64,000 nt of DNA from positions 62,001 to 126,000 of the forward strand of contig NZ_CP106951.1 in assembly GCF_030419005.1 (NCBI RefSeq), in the 5' to 3' direction. The notes below the pieces were generated by a model. The model was not told the DNA's origin, did not search any database, and saw only the letters and a program-made list of their open reading frames with translations. Below, piece after piece: positions 8,824 through 15,848 of the stretch. Numbering within the stretch: the stretch's first letter is position 1; every line of letters begins with the position of its first letter. The translations under genes were made by a program, and so were the position numbers. The DNA is from Eleftheria terrae. GTDB taxonomy: Bacteria; Pseudomonadota; Gammaproteobacteria; Burkholderiales; Burkholderiaceae_C.

Positions 8824-9870
8824 ATGTCAAGAGCGGACCAGTTCCAGCGCGAGGCCCGAGCCTACGTCTGCTCGCGGCTCGACAGAGCCGGCGGGTGGCG
8901 CGAGGCCGCCGCCGGGCTGTGGCACCGCACACTGCCCGACCTGGTCGGGAGCACGCGCGGCATCACCTTCGCGGGCGCGGCCATCGTGCTGCTAAGGGCC
9001 CTGTTGCTGGCAGGTGCTGCTTCCCTGTCGGTCTTCATGCGCAAGACCTACAACCACGAGGTACAGCCGGCCAATGCTGCGGATGGCTGGGAGGCCATTC
9101 TTCAGATCTTCCAGAACCTGGACAGCCTCGACTACTTCTTCATGGGCCTGGGGGTGCTGGTGGTGGGCGCGCCGAAGCTGCTCGACAGTTGGCGACGCCG
9201 CAGCCCACGGGCGGACCGCCGGCTGGCTTACAAGTACTTCGTCGGCGCGGTGCGGCGGCTGCCGCTCAATCCGGCCCATGACGGGCTCGGCGTGGTGGAG
9301 GCCTCCCTGCGCGAGGTGCTGGAGGCCCTGCGCTACGAGGTCTGTGAACTGATCGGCGACAGTGGCGGCAAGGGCACCGATGCGACCCTGCTGGTCTTCT
9401 CCGACCCCACGGGCCAGCGCATGGAGGTGCTCGCGCGCACCGACACCAGTCGTCCCACCCGACGCCCGGTGGACGCGCATCGCCTGCTGGCCTACTACGT
9501 CGGCACCGACGGGCGCTGGATGGCAGAGCATCATTTCGGCCGGGCACGAGGCTCGCCATTCAAGCCGGTGCGGGCGACCTCGCCGGGCGTGCCGGCGCCC
9601 TACAAGAGCATTCTCTTCATTCCCATCGTGGTGTCCGATCCGGCGCCGTCGTCGAACACGGGCGTGTCCGATGCGGCATCGGCGGTTGACCGTTGCATCG
9701 GAGTCGTCTGTGTCCACAGTGAAAAACCGTATAGGTTCTGGCGCTGGGGAGACCATCGGCAAGCGCTGGGCGGCTTCGGCAACATCGTCTTCGAGCGAGC
9801 CAGTCCCTACATCGCCTTCATTGCGCATACACTGCGCGGTAGAGCACACGAAGTCGCTCTGATCAAGTAG
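8824..9870 (+). CDS. Two-helix membrane protein with C-terminal GAF-like domain
   Basis: A 348-aa protein of unknown function. After a ~60-residue cytoplasmic segment come two hydrophobic helices (about residues 60-80, AAIVLLRALLLAGAASLSV, and about 100-120, FFMGLGVLVVGAPKLL). The remainder is soluble and its C-terminal ~170 residues look like a GAF-type sensory fold: a strand-rich stretch DATLLVFSDPTGQRMEVLA, then YKSILFIPIVV and CIGVVCVHSEKPYRF, ending in a long helix. No output domain is seen. I chose the ATG at 8824 as the first start at which hydrophilic, protein-like sequence begins. The next gene starts 10 bases later with its own Shine-Dalgarno sequence, so the two likely work together. 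The GAF reading is by eye only. Confidence 0.65.
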   Translation: MSRADQFQREARAYVCSRLDRAGGWREAAAGLWHRTLPDLVGSTRGITFAGAAIVLLRALLLAGAASLSVFMRKTYNHEVQPANAADGWEAILQIFQNLDSLDYFFMGLGVLVVGAPKLLDSWRRRSPRADRRLAYKYFVGAVRRLPLNPAHDGLGVVEASLREVLEALRYEVCELIGDSGGKGTDATLLVFSDPTGQRMEVLARTDTSRPTRRPVDAHRLLAYYVGTDGRWMAEHHFGRARGSPFKPVRATSPGVPAPYKSILFIPIVVSDPAPSSNTGVSDAASAVDRCIGVVCVHSEKPYRFWRWGDHRQALGGFGNIVFERASPYIAFIAHTLRGRAHEVALIK

Positions 9871-9880
9871 GGAGACGATC

Positions 9881-10123
9881 GTGTCACCAGCGATGGTTCA
9901 CAAGGGAACCGGGTCGGGTGCTCCTGAAGTCCAAGAGCCCCAGACCTCCGAGAGCGAGCAGCTCGAACAACTGATCCGTGACATCGGCATCGCCCGCTTC
10001 GTCGGGCGAATCAACTCCGGCCTCATCGACCCCGTGCTGGGCTACCAGACGGTCGAACGGTTCGTTGCCAGGCACAAATCGGTCGGTCTGGCCCGGCATC
10101 TCCTTGCGCTCTTCCGCCCGTGA
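9881..10123 (+). CDS. Small protein paired with the membrane/GAF-like gene
   Basis: An 80-aa soluble protein I do not recognise. Residues 1-25 look disordered; residues 26-80 predict as helices (LEQLIRDIGIARFVGRINSG, TVERFVARHKSVGLARHLLALF). The GTG at 9881 is preceded by GGAG six bases upstream, overlapping the end of the previous gene's stop region, which argues for co-translation with the membrane protein. An ATG at 9893 is an alternative start. It may be a regulator or partner of the upstream protein; that is inference from position only. Confidence 0.6.
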   Translation: MSPAMVHKGTGSGAPEVQEPQTSESEQLEQLIRDIGIARFVGRINSGLIDPVLGYQTVERFVARHKSVGLARHLLALFRP

Positions 10124-10557
10124 ACCCCACCGCTCCGCGGCACGCTCGTCCGCGGAGGCTGTCGCAGGTCCCCTGCACAACTGAACAACTGAAGCAGTCC
10201 GGGCAACAGGTCTCCTTCAACTGAACAGCGACAGTTCCCGCTCGCTGCCTTTCCTGTTCATCTGAAGTGCTTGGCACTCAGCGCGGCGGCGTGGTGCATG
10301 CTGCGCTGCCGCGGCGGCAGGCCGGCGCCCGTGTGGTGGGCACCGGTACACCGTCGCCGCGCCGGTGGCGCGTGTGGCGCTGCAGCAAAGCGGAGCGCAA
10401 CCGGGCTGAAGCAGTTCCAGAAGCGGGGACTCTGAGTCGAGCGCGAGGGCAGGCGTGCCATCATGGGCTGCAAGGGCTGCAAGGGCAGCCGGGTGCCGGC
10501 ACCGGCATGAAGCGATGGCGCGGCAGCCTGGCCCCGGATTTTCAATGGAGGCCCACG
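10124..10557. other. 434-bp intergenic region with a hairpin
   Basis: A perfect 8-bp inverted repeat CTCCGCGG/CCGCGGAG (10133-10140 and 10150-10157) with a 9-nt loop sits ten bases after the small gene and may end that transcript, though no T tract follows. The rest, including the two nearby TGAACAACTGAA-like words near 10182, shows no gene I can support. Confidence 0.45.
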
Positions 10558-10977
10558 ATGAAGTTCATCACCGCTGTCGCCGGCGTGGCCACCGTGCTGG
10601 CTGGCCTGCTTCTCTGCAACCCGCTGCAGGCGCAGTCGCCGCCTGCGGTAGCGGCGGGTGAGTCCTCGGCGACGGCCCTTGGGGTTTCAGTGGCCGAGAC
10701 GCAGCTCCTCGTGGGCAGCTACCGCGCGTCTCGGCTGAGACGGGCCGACGTGTTCAACGAGAAGGGCGAGAAGGTGGGGCGGGTCGACGATCTGCTGATC
10801 GCGCCGGACGGCAGCCTGTCGATCGCGGTCATCGATGTCGGCGGCTTCCTGGGGCTGGGCAAGCACCTGGTCGCCATTCCCGTCAGGCAGTTCAAGCACA
10901 TCGCGCCCAAGGCGGTGCTGCCCGGTGCGAGCCGTGAATCGCTCAAGGCCTTGCCGAAGTTCGAGTATGCCGCTTGA
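10558..10977 (+). CDS. Secreted PRC-barrel domain protein
   Basis: A 139-aa protein with an N-terminal signal peptide (residues 1-25, hydrophobic core AVAGVATVLAGLLL, cleavage after LQA) and a single PRC-barrel domain from about residue 55 to 125. The PRC fold is visible in GSYRASRLRRADVFNEKGEKVGRVDDLLI followed by AVIDVGGFLGLGKHLVAIPV, the usual order of strands and the conserved V/L-G-R-V-x-D motif. Such exported PRC proteins are common in stress-responsive regions of Proteobacteria; their function is mostly unknown. GGAGG lies ten bases before the ATG. It stands alone between two gaps. Confidence 0.8.
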   Translation: MKFITAVAGVATVLAGLLLCNPLQAQSPPAVAAGESSATALGVSVAETQLLVGSYRASRLRRADVFNEKGEKVGRVDDLLIAPDGSLSIAVIDVGGFLGLGKHLVAIPVRQFKHIAPKAVLPGASRESLKALPKFEYAA

Positions 10978-11034
10978 GGACGGCGGGGATCGCGGGACAG
11001 CGGGTGCGCAGGCTGCGGGAGGGCCGCAGCGCAC

Positions 11035-11062
11035 AAAAGCGAACGGCCCCGTGCGGGGCCGT
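11035..11062 (-). terminator. Terminator of the tRNA-Ser transcript
   Basis: Reading leftward, an 8-bp perfect stem ACGGCCCC/GGGGCCGT (11043-11050, 11055-11062) is followed by TCGCTTTTG. It is the first such structure past the tRNA 3' end. Confidence 0.6.
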
Positions 11063-11131
11063 GGGTCAGTGCAACGCTTCAAGGATGTGGCTGGAGCGTT
11101 CAGCAGATCTGCCTTGAAAGGCCGCAAGGTG

Positions 11132-11222
11132 TGGCGGAGAGAGCGGGATTCGAACCCGCGGTGGGCTATTAACCCACACACGCTTTCCAGGCGTGCGACT
11201 TAAACCACTCATCCATCTCTCC
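11132..11222 (-). tRNA. tRNA-Ser, anticodon GGA
   Basis: On the minus strand a 91-nt serine tRNA with encoded CCA. The acceptor stem pairs GGAGAGA with TCTCTCC, the T arm reads GCGGGTTCGAATCCCGC, and a long variable arm (TGTGTGGGTTAATAGCCCACC region) marks it as class II. The anticodon GGA is at 11186-11188 inside the loop CTGGAAA and reads UCC/UCU codons. Confidence 0.97.
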
Positions 11223-11380
11223 AGAATTCGGGTCCGGCATCTGGGGCCGGCCGCAGCATTGCTGCGAAGCCCGCCATTCTAGCAGCACATCGCAGCAATT
11301 TTGCACCGGCCCGCGCAAGTTGCGGAAGATTTGCGAGGAAGGGCAGCGGCGCAGGTGCTTTCACGCCGCCGCAGGCGCGG

Positions 11381-12328
11381 CTAGCGGGGGGTGCTTCCCG
11401 GTGCGGGCGTCTTCTTCAGCAGCGTCATCGCGGTGCCAATCAGCGCCGACACCTCGCTCATGTTGCCCGGCACGATCATCGTGTTGGTCTTCTGCGCGAG
11501 CTCGGCATACGCTTCCAGCGCCTTTTCGGCGACCTTCAGGTTGACTGCCTCGGCGCCCCCCGGCTCGCGGATTGCGGCGGCGATGCGGTCGATGGCCTGC
11601 GCCGAGGCGGTGGCCACCGCAATGATGGCTTCGGCTTCGCCCTGCGCCCGGTTGATGGCCGCCTGCTTCTCGCCTTCGGACTTGGCGATGAAGGCTTCGC
11701 GTTCGCCGGTGGCGATGTTGATCTGCTCCTGCTTGCGGCCCTCGGAGGCAGCGATCAACGCCCGCTTCTCCCGCTCCGCGGTGATCTGCTGCTGCATCGA
11801 GCGCAGGATCTCGTTCGGGGGCGTGAGATCCTTGATTTCGTAGCGCAGCACCTTCACTCCCCAGTTCAGCGCCGCCTCGTCCAGCGCGTTGACCACCGCG
11901 GCGTTGATGGCGTCCCGCTCCTCGAAGGTCTTGTCGAGTTCCATCTTGCCGATCACCGAGCGCAAGGTGGTCTGCGCCAGCTGGGTGATGGCGACCAGGT
12001 AGTTGGAGGAGCCGTAGCTGGCCCGCATCGCGTCGGTCACCTGGAAGTAGAGGATGCCGTCCACCGTGAGCTGCGTGTTGTCGCGCGTGATGCAGACCTG
12101 GCTGGGCACGTCTAGCGGGATCTCCTTGAGCGAGTGCTTGTAGGCCACCCGGTCGACGAAGGGCACCAGGATGCTCAGGCCGGGTGTCAGCGTGGAGTGG
12201 TAGCGGCCCAGGCGCTCCACCACCCAGGCGTGCTGCTGGGGCACGACCTTCAGCGAGCGGATCACGAAGATGGCGGCGATCAACAGGGCGACGCCGGCAA
12301 TGTATTCCATGGCAAGGTTTCCATTCAT
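11381..12328 (-). CDS. SPFH/paraslipin family membrane protein (QmcA-like)
   Basis: A 315-aa stomatin/prohibitin-homology (SPFH) protein anchored by one N-terminal helix (residues 7-25, IAGVALLIAAIFVIRSL). The SPFH domain runs from about 27 to 200 (VVPQQHAWVVERLGRY, LTPGLSILVPFVDRVAYK, RSVIGKMELDKTFEERD) and is followed by a coiled-coil region rich in Glu/Ala/Gln (AEREKRALIAASEGRKQEQ). These proteins form large membrane rings thought to guard FtsH or other membrane proteins. The ATG at 12328 overlaps the nfeD stop by four bases (ATGA), so the pair is translationally coupled; an internal ATG at 12310 is the alternative start. Confidence 0.92.
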   Translation of the reverse strand: MNGNLAMEYIAGVALLIAAIFVIRSLKVVPQQHAWVVERLGRYHSTLTPGLSILVPFVDRVAYKHSLKEIPLDVPSQVCITRDNTQLTVDGILYFQVTDAMRASYGSSNYLVAITQLAQTTLRSVIGKMELDKTFEERDAINAAVVNALDEAALNWGVKVLRYEIKDLTPPNEILRSMQQQITAEREKRALIAASEGRKQEQINIATGEREAFIAKSEGEKQAAINRAQGEAEAIIAVATASAQAIDRIAAAIREPGGAEAVNLKVAEKALEAYAELAQKTNTMIVPGNMSEVSALIGTAMTLLKKTPAPGSTPR

Positions 12329-12771
12329 GAGTGAGTGACGCGGTCCGCCCGCTCGACGACCAGGGTGTTCGCCTCGAGGGCCAGGATCACGAACTCGCCG
12401 GGGGCCGGCTCGTCGCTGCCGGCGTAGCGCACCGACCAGGCGGCGCCACGGTAGCTCACGCGGGCAGTGTGGCCGCTCCAGGCCGGCACTGACACTCGCT
12501 GGCCGATGTCGATGTTGACCCCCGGGTCGGCCTGCGGGGATCGGCCGCCCTGCTGGGCCGGGCGCCGCCAGCGCCAGGCCAGTACGGCGGCGCTGCCGGC
12601 TGCGGCGGCCACCACGAGCTGTGCGGGCACCGCCAGGCCCGCATGGCTGGCCAGCGCCCCGGCCGCCAGGCCAAGGGCCAGCATCAGCAGATAGAAAGTG
12701 CCGGTGGCAAGTTCGAGCGCAACCGCCAGGCCGGCGGCCACCCACCAGGCGGTTGATGCACCCAGTTCCAT
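12325..12771 (-). CDS. NfeD-like membrane protein
   Basis: A 148-aa short NfeD protein, the regular partner of SPFH proteins. Residues 5-70 contain two to three hydrophobic helices (WWVAAGLAVALELATGTFYL, LVVAAAAGSAAVLAW), and residues 95-148 form an OB-fold-like domain: IGQRVSVPAWSGHTARVSYRGAAWSVRYAG, then EFVILALEANTLVVE. I start at the ATG at 12771 because the upstream in-frame sequence is not NfeD-like. The gene is directly upstream of and overlaps the SPFH gene, the arrangement seen across bacteria, which suggests a joint complex controlling membrane quality. Confidence 0.9.
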   Translation of the reverse strand: MELGASTAWWVAAGLAVALELATGTFYLLMLALGLAAGALASHAGLAVPAQLVVAAAAGSAAVLAWRWRRPAQQGGRSPQADPGVNIDIGQRVSVPAWSGHTARVSYRGAAWSVRYAGSDEPAPGEFVILALEANTLVVERADRVTHS

Positions 12772-12950
12772 TTCCGTGTTCCCCCTGTGCGGCCCGAGTG
12801 TACGACGCCCCCTGCCGGCCCAGCGCCGGCGCGACCGGGCGCCCGGCGCGCCGCGCATGTTGTTTGCTGCGAACAGACGTCACGGGGACGAGGCGGAAGC
12901 TCTACACTTCGCGCTTCATTTTTCGACCCCCCGCCGCCGGAGGCTGCCCC

Positions 12951-15218
12951 ATGATGCGTTTTCGCTTTCCCATCGTGATCATCGACGAAGATTTCCGCTC
13001 GGAAAACGCGTCGGGACTGGGCATCCGCGCCCTGGCCGAGGCCATCGAGAAAGAAGGCTTCGAAGTGCTGGGCGTCACCAGCTACGGCGACCTGTCGCAG
13101 TTCGCACAGCAGCAGAGCCGGGCCAGCGCCTTCATCCTGTCGATCGACGACGAGGAATTCGGTGCCGGCTCGAACGAGGAGGTGGACGTCGCGCTGAAGA
13201 ACCTGCGTGCCTTCGTCAGCGAGATCCGCTTCAAGAATGCCGAGATGCCGATCTACCTCTATGGCGAGACGCGCACCTCCCAGCACATCCCGAACGACGT
13301 CCTGAAGGAGCTGCACGGCTTCATTCACATGTTCGAGGACACGCCGGAGTTCGTCGCCCGGCACATCATTCGTGAAGCGCGCAGCTACCTCGACTCGCTG
13401 GCGCCGCCGTTCTTCCGTGCGCTGGTGGAGTACGCGCAGGACGGCTCCTACTCCTGGCACTGCCCGGGGCATTCGGGTGGCGTTGCGTTCCTGAAGAGCC
13501 CGATCGGCCAGATGTTCCACCAGTTCTTCGGCGAGAACATGCTGCGCGCGGACGTCTGCAACGCAGTAGAGGAGCTGGGCCAGCTGCTGGACCACACCGG
13601 CCCGGTGGCCGCCTCCGAGCGCAACGCGGCGCGCATCTTCAACGCGGACCACTGCTTCTTCGTCACCAACGGTACGTCCACCTCCAACAAGATGGTGTGG
13701 CACCACACGGTGGCGCCGGGCGACGTGGTGGTGGTGGACCGCAACTGCCACAAGTCCAACCTGCACGCCATCATCATGGCAGGCGCGGTGCCGGTGTTCC
13801 TGACGCCGACCCGCAACCACTACGGCATCATCGGGCCGATCCCGCAGAGCGAGTTCAGCCGCGAGTCGATCGAGCGCAAGATCGCGGCCAACCCGCTGCT
13901 CAAGGGCGTGGATGCCAAGAGCGTGAAGCCGCGCATCCTGACGCTGACGCAGAGCACCTACGACGGCGTGCTCTACAACACCGAGACCATCAAGTCGATG
14001 ACCGACGGCTACATCGACACGCTGCACTTCGACGAAGCGTGGCTGCCACATGCGGCCTTCCACGACTTCTACAGCGGCATGCACGCGATGGGCAAGGACC
14101 GGGCGCGCACGCAGCATTCGCTGGTGTTCTCGACGCAGTCCACGCACAAGATGCTGGCGGGCCTGAGCCAGGCCTCGCAGATCCTGGTGCAGGACTCGCA
14201 CATGCGCAAGCTCGACCGCCATCTCTTCAACGAGGCCTACCTGATGCACACCTCGACCTCGCCGCAGTACGCGATCATCGCGTCCTGCGACGTGGCGGCG
14301 GCCATGATGGAGCCGCCCGGCGGCACCGCGCTGGTGGAGGAGAGCATCCGCGAGGCGCTCGACTTCCGCCGTGCCATGCGCAAGGTCGAGAAGGAGTTCG
14401 GCAACGACTGGTGGTTCAAGGTGTGGGGCCCGGACGAGCTCGCCAGCACCGGCATCGGCGAGCGCGAGGACTGGATCATCAAGGGCGATGCCAAGTGGCA
14501 CGGCTTCGGCCAGCTGGCCGAGGGCTTCAACATGCTCGACCCGATCAAGTCGACGGTGGTGACGCCGGGGCTGGACCTGAACGGCTGCTTCGCCAAGACG
14601 GGCATCCCGGCCAGCATCGTCACCAAGTACCTGGCGGAGCACGGTGTCATCGTCGAGAAGACGGGGCTCTACTCCTTCTTCATCATGTTCACCATCGGCA
14701 TCACCAAGGGCCGCTGGAACACGCTGCTGACTGCGCTGCAGCAGTTCAAGGACGACTACGACAAGAACCAGCCGATGTGGCGCATCCTGCCGGAGTTCTG
14801 TGCCAGCCATCCGCGCTACGAGCGAGTGGGGCTGCGCGACCTGTGCCAGAGCATCCACGAGATGTATGCCAAGGGCGACATCGCGCGCCTGACCACCGAG
14901 ATGTACCTCTCGGACCTGCAGCCGGCCATGAAACCGAGCGACGCCTATGCGCGCATCGCCCACCGCGAGACCGAGCGGGTCGAGATCGACCTGCTGGAAG
15001 GCCGCATCACGACCTCGCTGCTGACGCCGTACCCGCCGGGCATTCCGCTGCTGATCCCGGGCGAACGCTTCAACAAGAAGATCGTCGACTACCTGCGCTT
15101 CGCGCGCGAGTTCAACCGCAAGTTCCCTGGCTTTGACACCGATGTGCACGGCCTGGTGGAGCAGGTGGACGAGAACGGCGACGATGTGTACTACGTCGAT
15201 TGCGTGAAGCAGGACTGA
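12951..15218 (+). CDS. Arginine/lysine/ornithine decarboxylase (AdiA-type)
   Basis: A 755-aa PLP-dependent decarboxylase of the large bacterial fold-I family, the same length as E. coli AdiA. The N-terminal wing domain (about 1-130) begins RFPIVIIDEDFRSEN. The catalytic domain holds HCPGHSGGVAFLKSP, the NGTSTSNK segment that binds PLP phosphate, DEAWLPHAAFHDFY, and STQSTHKMLAGLSQAS, whose Lys (about residue 400) should form the internal aldimine. The C-terminal domain ends near DVHGLVEQVDENGDDVYYV. The product would be agmatine, cadaverine or putrescine; motif reading suggests arginine or lysine but does not decide it. No antiporter gene is adjacent. GGAGG lies ten bases upstream of the ATG. 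Confidence 0.9.
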   Translation: MMRFRFPIVIIDEDFRSENASGLGIRALAEAIEKEGFEVLGVTSYGDLSQFAQQQSRASAFILSIDDEEFGAGSNEEVDVALKNLRAFVSEIRFKNAEMPIYLYGETRTSQHIPNDVLKELHGFIHMFEDTPEFVARHIIREARSYLDSLAPPFFRALVEYAQDGSYSWHCPGHSGGVAFLKSPIGQMFHQFFGENMLRADVCNAVEELGQLLDHTGPVAASERNAARIFNADHCFFVTNGTSTSNKMVWHHTVAPGDVVVVDRNCHKSNLHAIIMAGAVPVFLTPTRNHYGIIGPIPQSEFSRESIERKIAANPLLKGVDAKSVKPRILTLTQSTYDGVLYNTETIKSMTDGYIDTLHFDEAWLPHAAFHDFYSGMHAMGKDRARTQHSLVFSTQSTHKMLAGLSQASQILVQDSHMRKLDRHLFNEAYLMHTSTSPQYAIIASCDVAAAMMEPPGGTALVEESIREALDFRRAMRKVEKEFGNDWWFKVWGPDELASTGIGEREDWIIKGDAKWHGFGQLAEGFNMLDPIKSTVVTPGLDLNGCFAKTGIPASIVTKYLAEHGVIVEKTGLYSFFIMFTIGITKGRWNTLLTALQQFKDDYDKNQPMWRILPEFCASHPRYERVGLRDLCQSIHEMYAKGDIARLTTEMYLSDLQPAMKPSDAYARIAHRETERVEIDLLEGRITTSLLTPYPPGIPLLIPGERFNKKIVDYLRFAREFNRKFPGFDTDVHGLVEQVDENGDDVYYVDCVKQD

Positions 15219-15248
15219 GGCTGGCCGCGCTGCGGCTGCCCCTGCGAA

Positions 15249-15274
15249 GCCCGCCACTGCCGGCGGGCTTTTTT
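15249..15274 (+). terminator. Rho-independent terminator after the decarboxylase gene
   Basis: A 7-bp stem GCCCGCC/GGCGGGC (15249-15255, 15262-15268) with a 6-nt loop is followed by six T residues at 15269-15274, 30 bases past the stop codon. Confidence 0.9.
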
Positions 15275-15387
15275 CATGGGGCACCGCCTGCATGGTCGGG
15301 CCGACAGGCGTGACATGAAAGCGCCGGCCGCCGCCGAGGTGAGGCCGCGCCAAGGAGGTCACCACGCCGGGCGGTGGCGGTGACAAG

Positions 15388-15774
15388 GTGAGCTACTTCC
15401 CCTACCGCGATCTGGAAAAGGCCATCCGAGCCGCCCTGCGCTCCGTCTACCAGGACGTGACGGTGCTGGCGTCGGCGAACGATGCCGAAGCCATCCGCAA
15501 GGCCGATGTGGCGTATGTGTTCAAGCCCGAGATCACCACCGCCTCCAGTTCCCCGTCGCCCTTCACCTGGCCGCCCACCAAGTTCACGGCCGAGGTCGCC
15601 TGCACGGTGACGGACGCCTCCGGCACGCCGGTCACCCAGGTGAAGGCCGTTGGCCAGGGCGCGGCCGAGTTCGACGAGTTCAAGAGCGACTTCTCTCTGT
15701 CGGCGCGCCGTGCGGCCGCCGACATGGCACAGAAGCTGGTGGAAGAAGTTCGCAAGAACGACAAGCTGCGCTGA
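15388..15774 (+). CDS. Probable N-terminally truncated lipoprotein-family protein
   Basis: A 128-aa reading frame from a GTG, without signal peptide. Its sequence (YFPYRDLEKAIRAALRSVY, then FKPEITTASSSPSPFTWPPTKF, TVTDASGTPVTQVKAVG and a charged C-terminal helix) resembles the C-terminal two thirds of small exported lipoproteins known from Proteobacteria. Protein-like sequence continues upstream of the GTG (KEVTTPGGGGDK) until an in-frame TGA near 15343, and only ~110 bases separate it from the decarboxylase terminator, too few for a signal peptide and N-terminal domain. AAGGAGGT occurs 28 bases before the GTG, too far to serve it. I read this as a decayed 5' end; a sequencing error or another start is possible. 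Confidence 0.55.
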   Translation: MSYFPYRDLEKAIRAALRSVYQDVTVLASANDAEAIRKADVAYVFKPEITTASSSPSPFTWPPTKFTAEVACTVTDASGTPVTQVKAVGQGAAEFDEFKSDFSLSARRAAADMAQKLVEEVRKNDKLR

Positions 15775-15848
15775 GCGCGCAACGCGAGGGCCGGCGCCTT
15801 GCGGCCGCCGCCGCGCAGGCGGTATCCCGGGGCCGCGCGCCGCCGGCC

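Noticed and set aside
10170..10265. Repeated CTGAAC words near 10180 and 10220-10260 as a regulatory repeat array
   Set aside because: The copies are irregular in spacing and sequence, so chance is the simpler reading.
12684..15386. Open frame of 900 codons on the minus strand opposite the decarboxylase gene
   Set aside because: High-GC coding DNA commonly leaves the opposite frame open; the translation is His/Arg/Val-rich with no protein-like motifs, and the plus-strand gene is certain.
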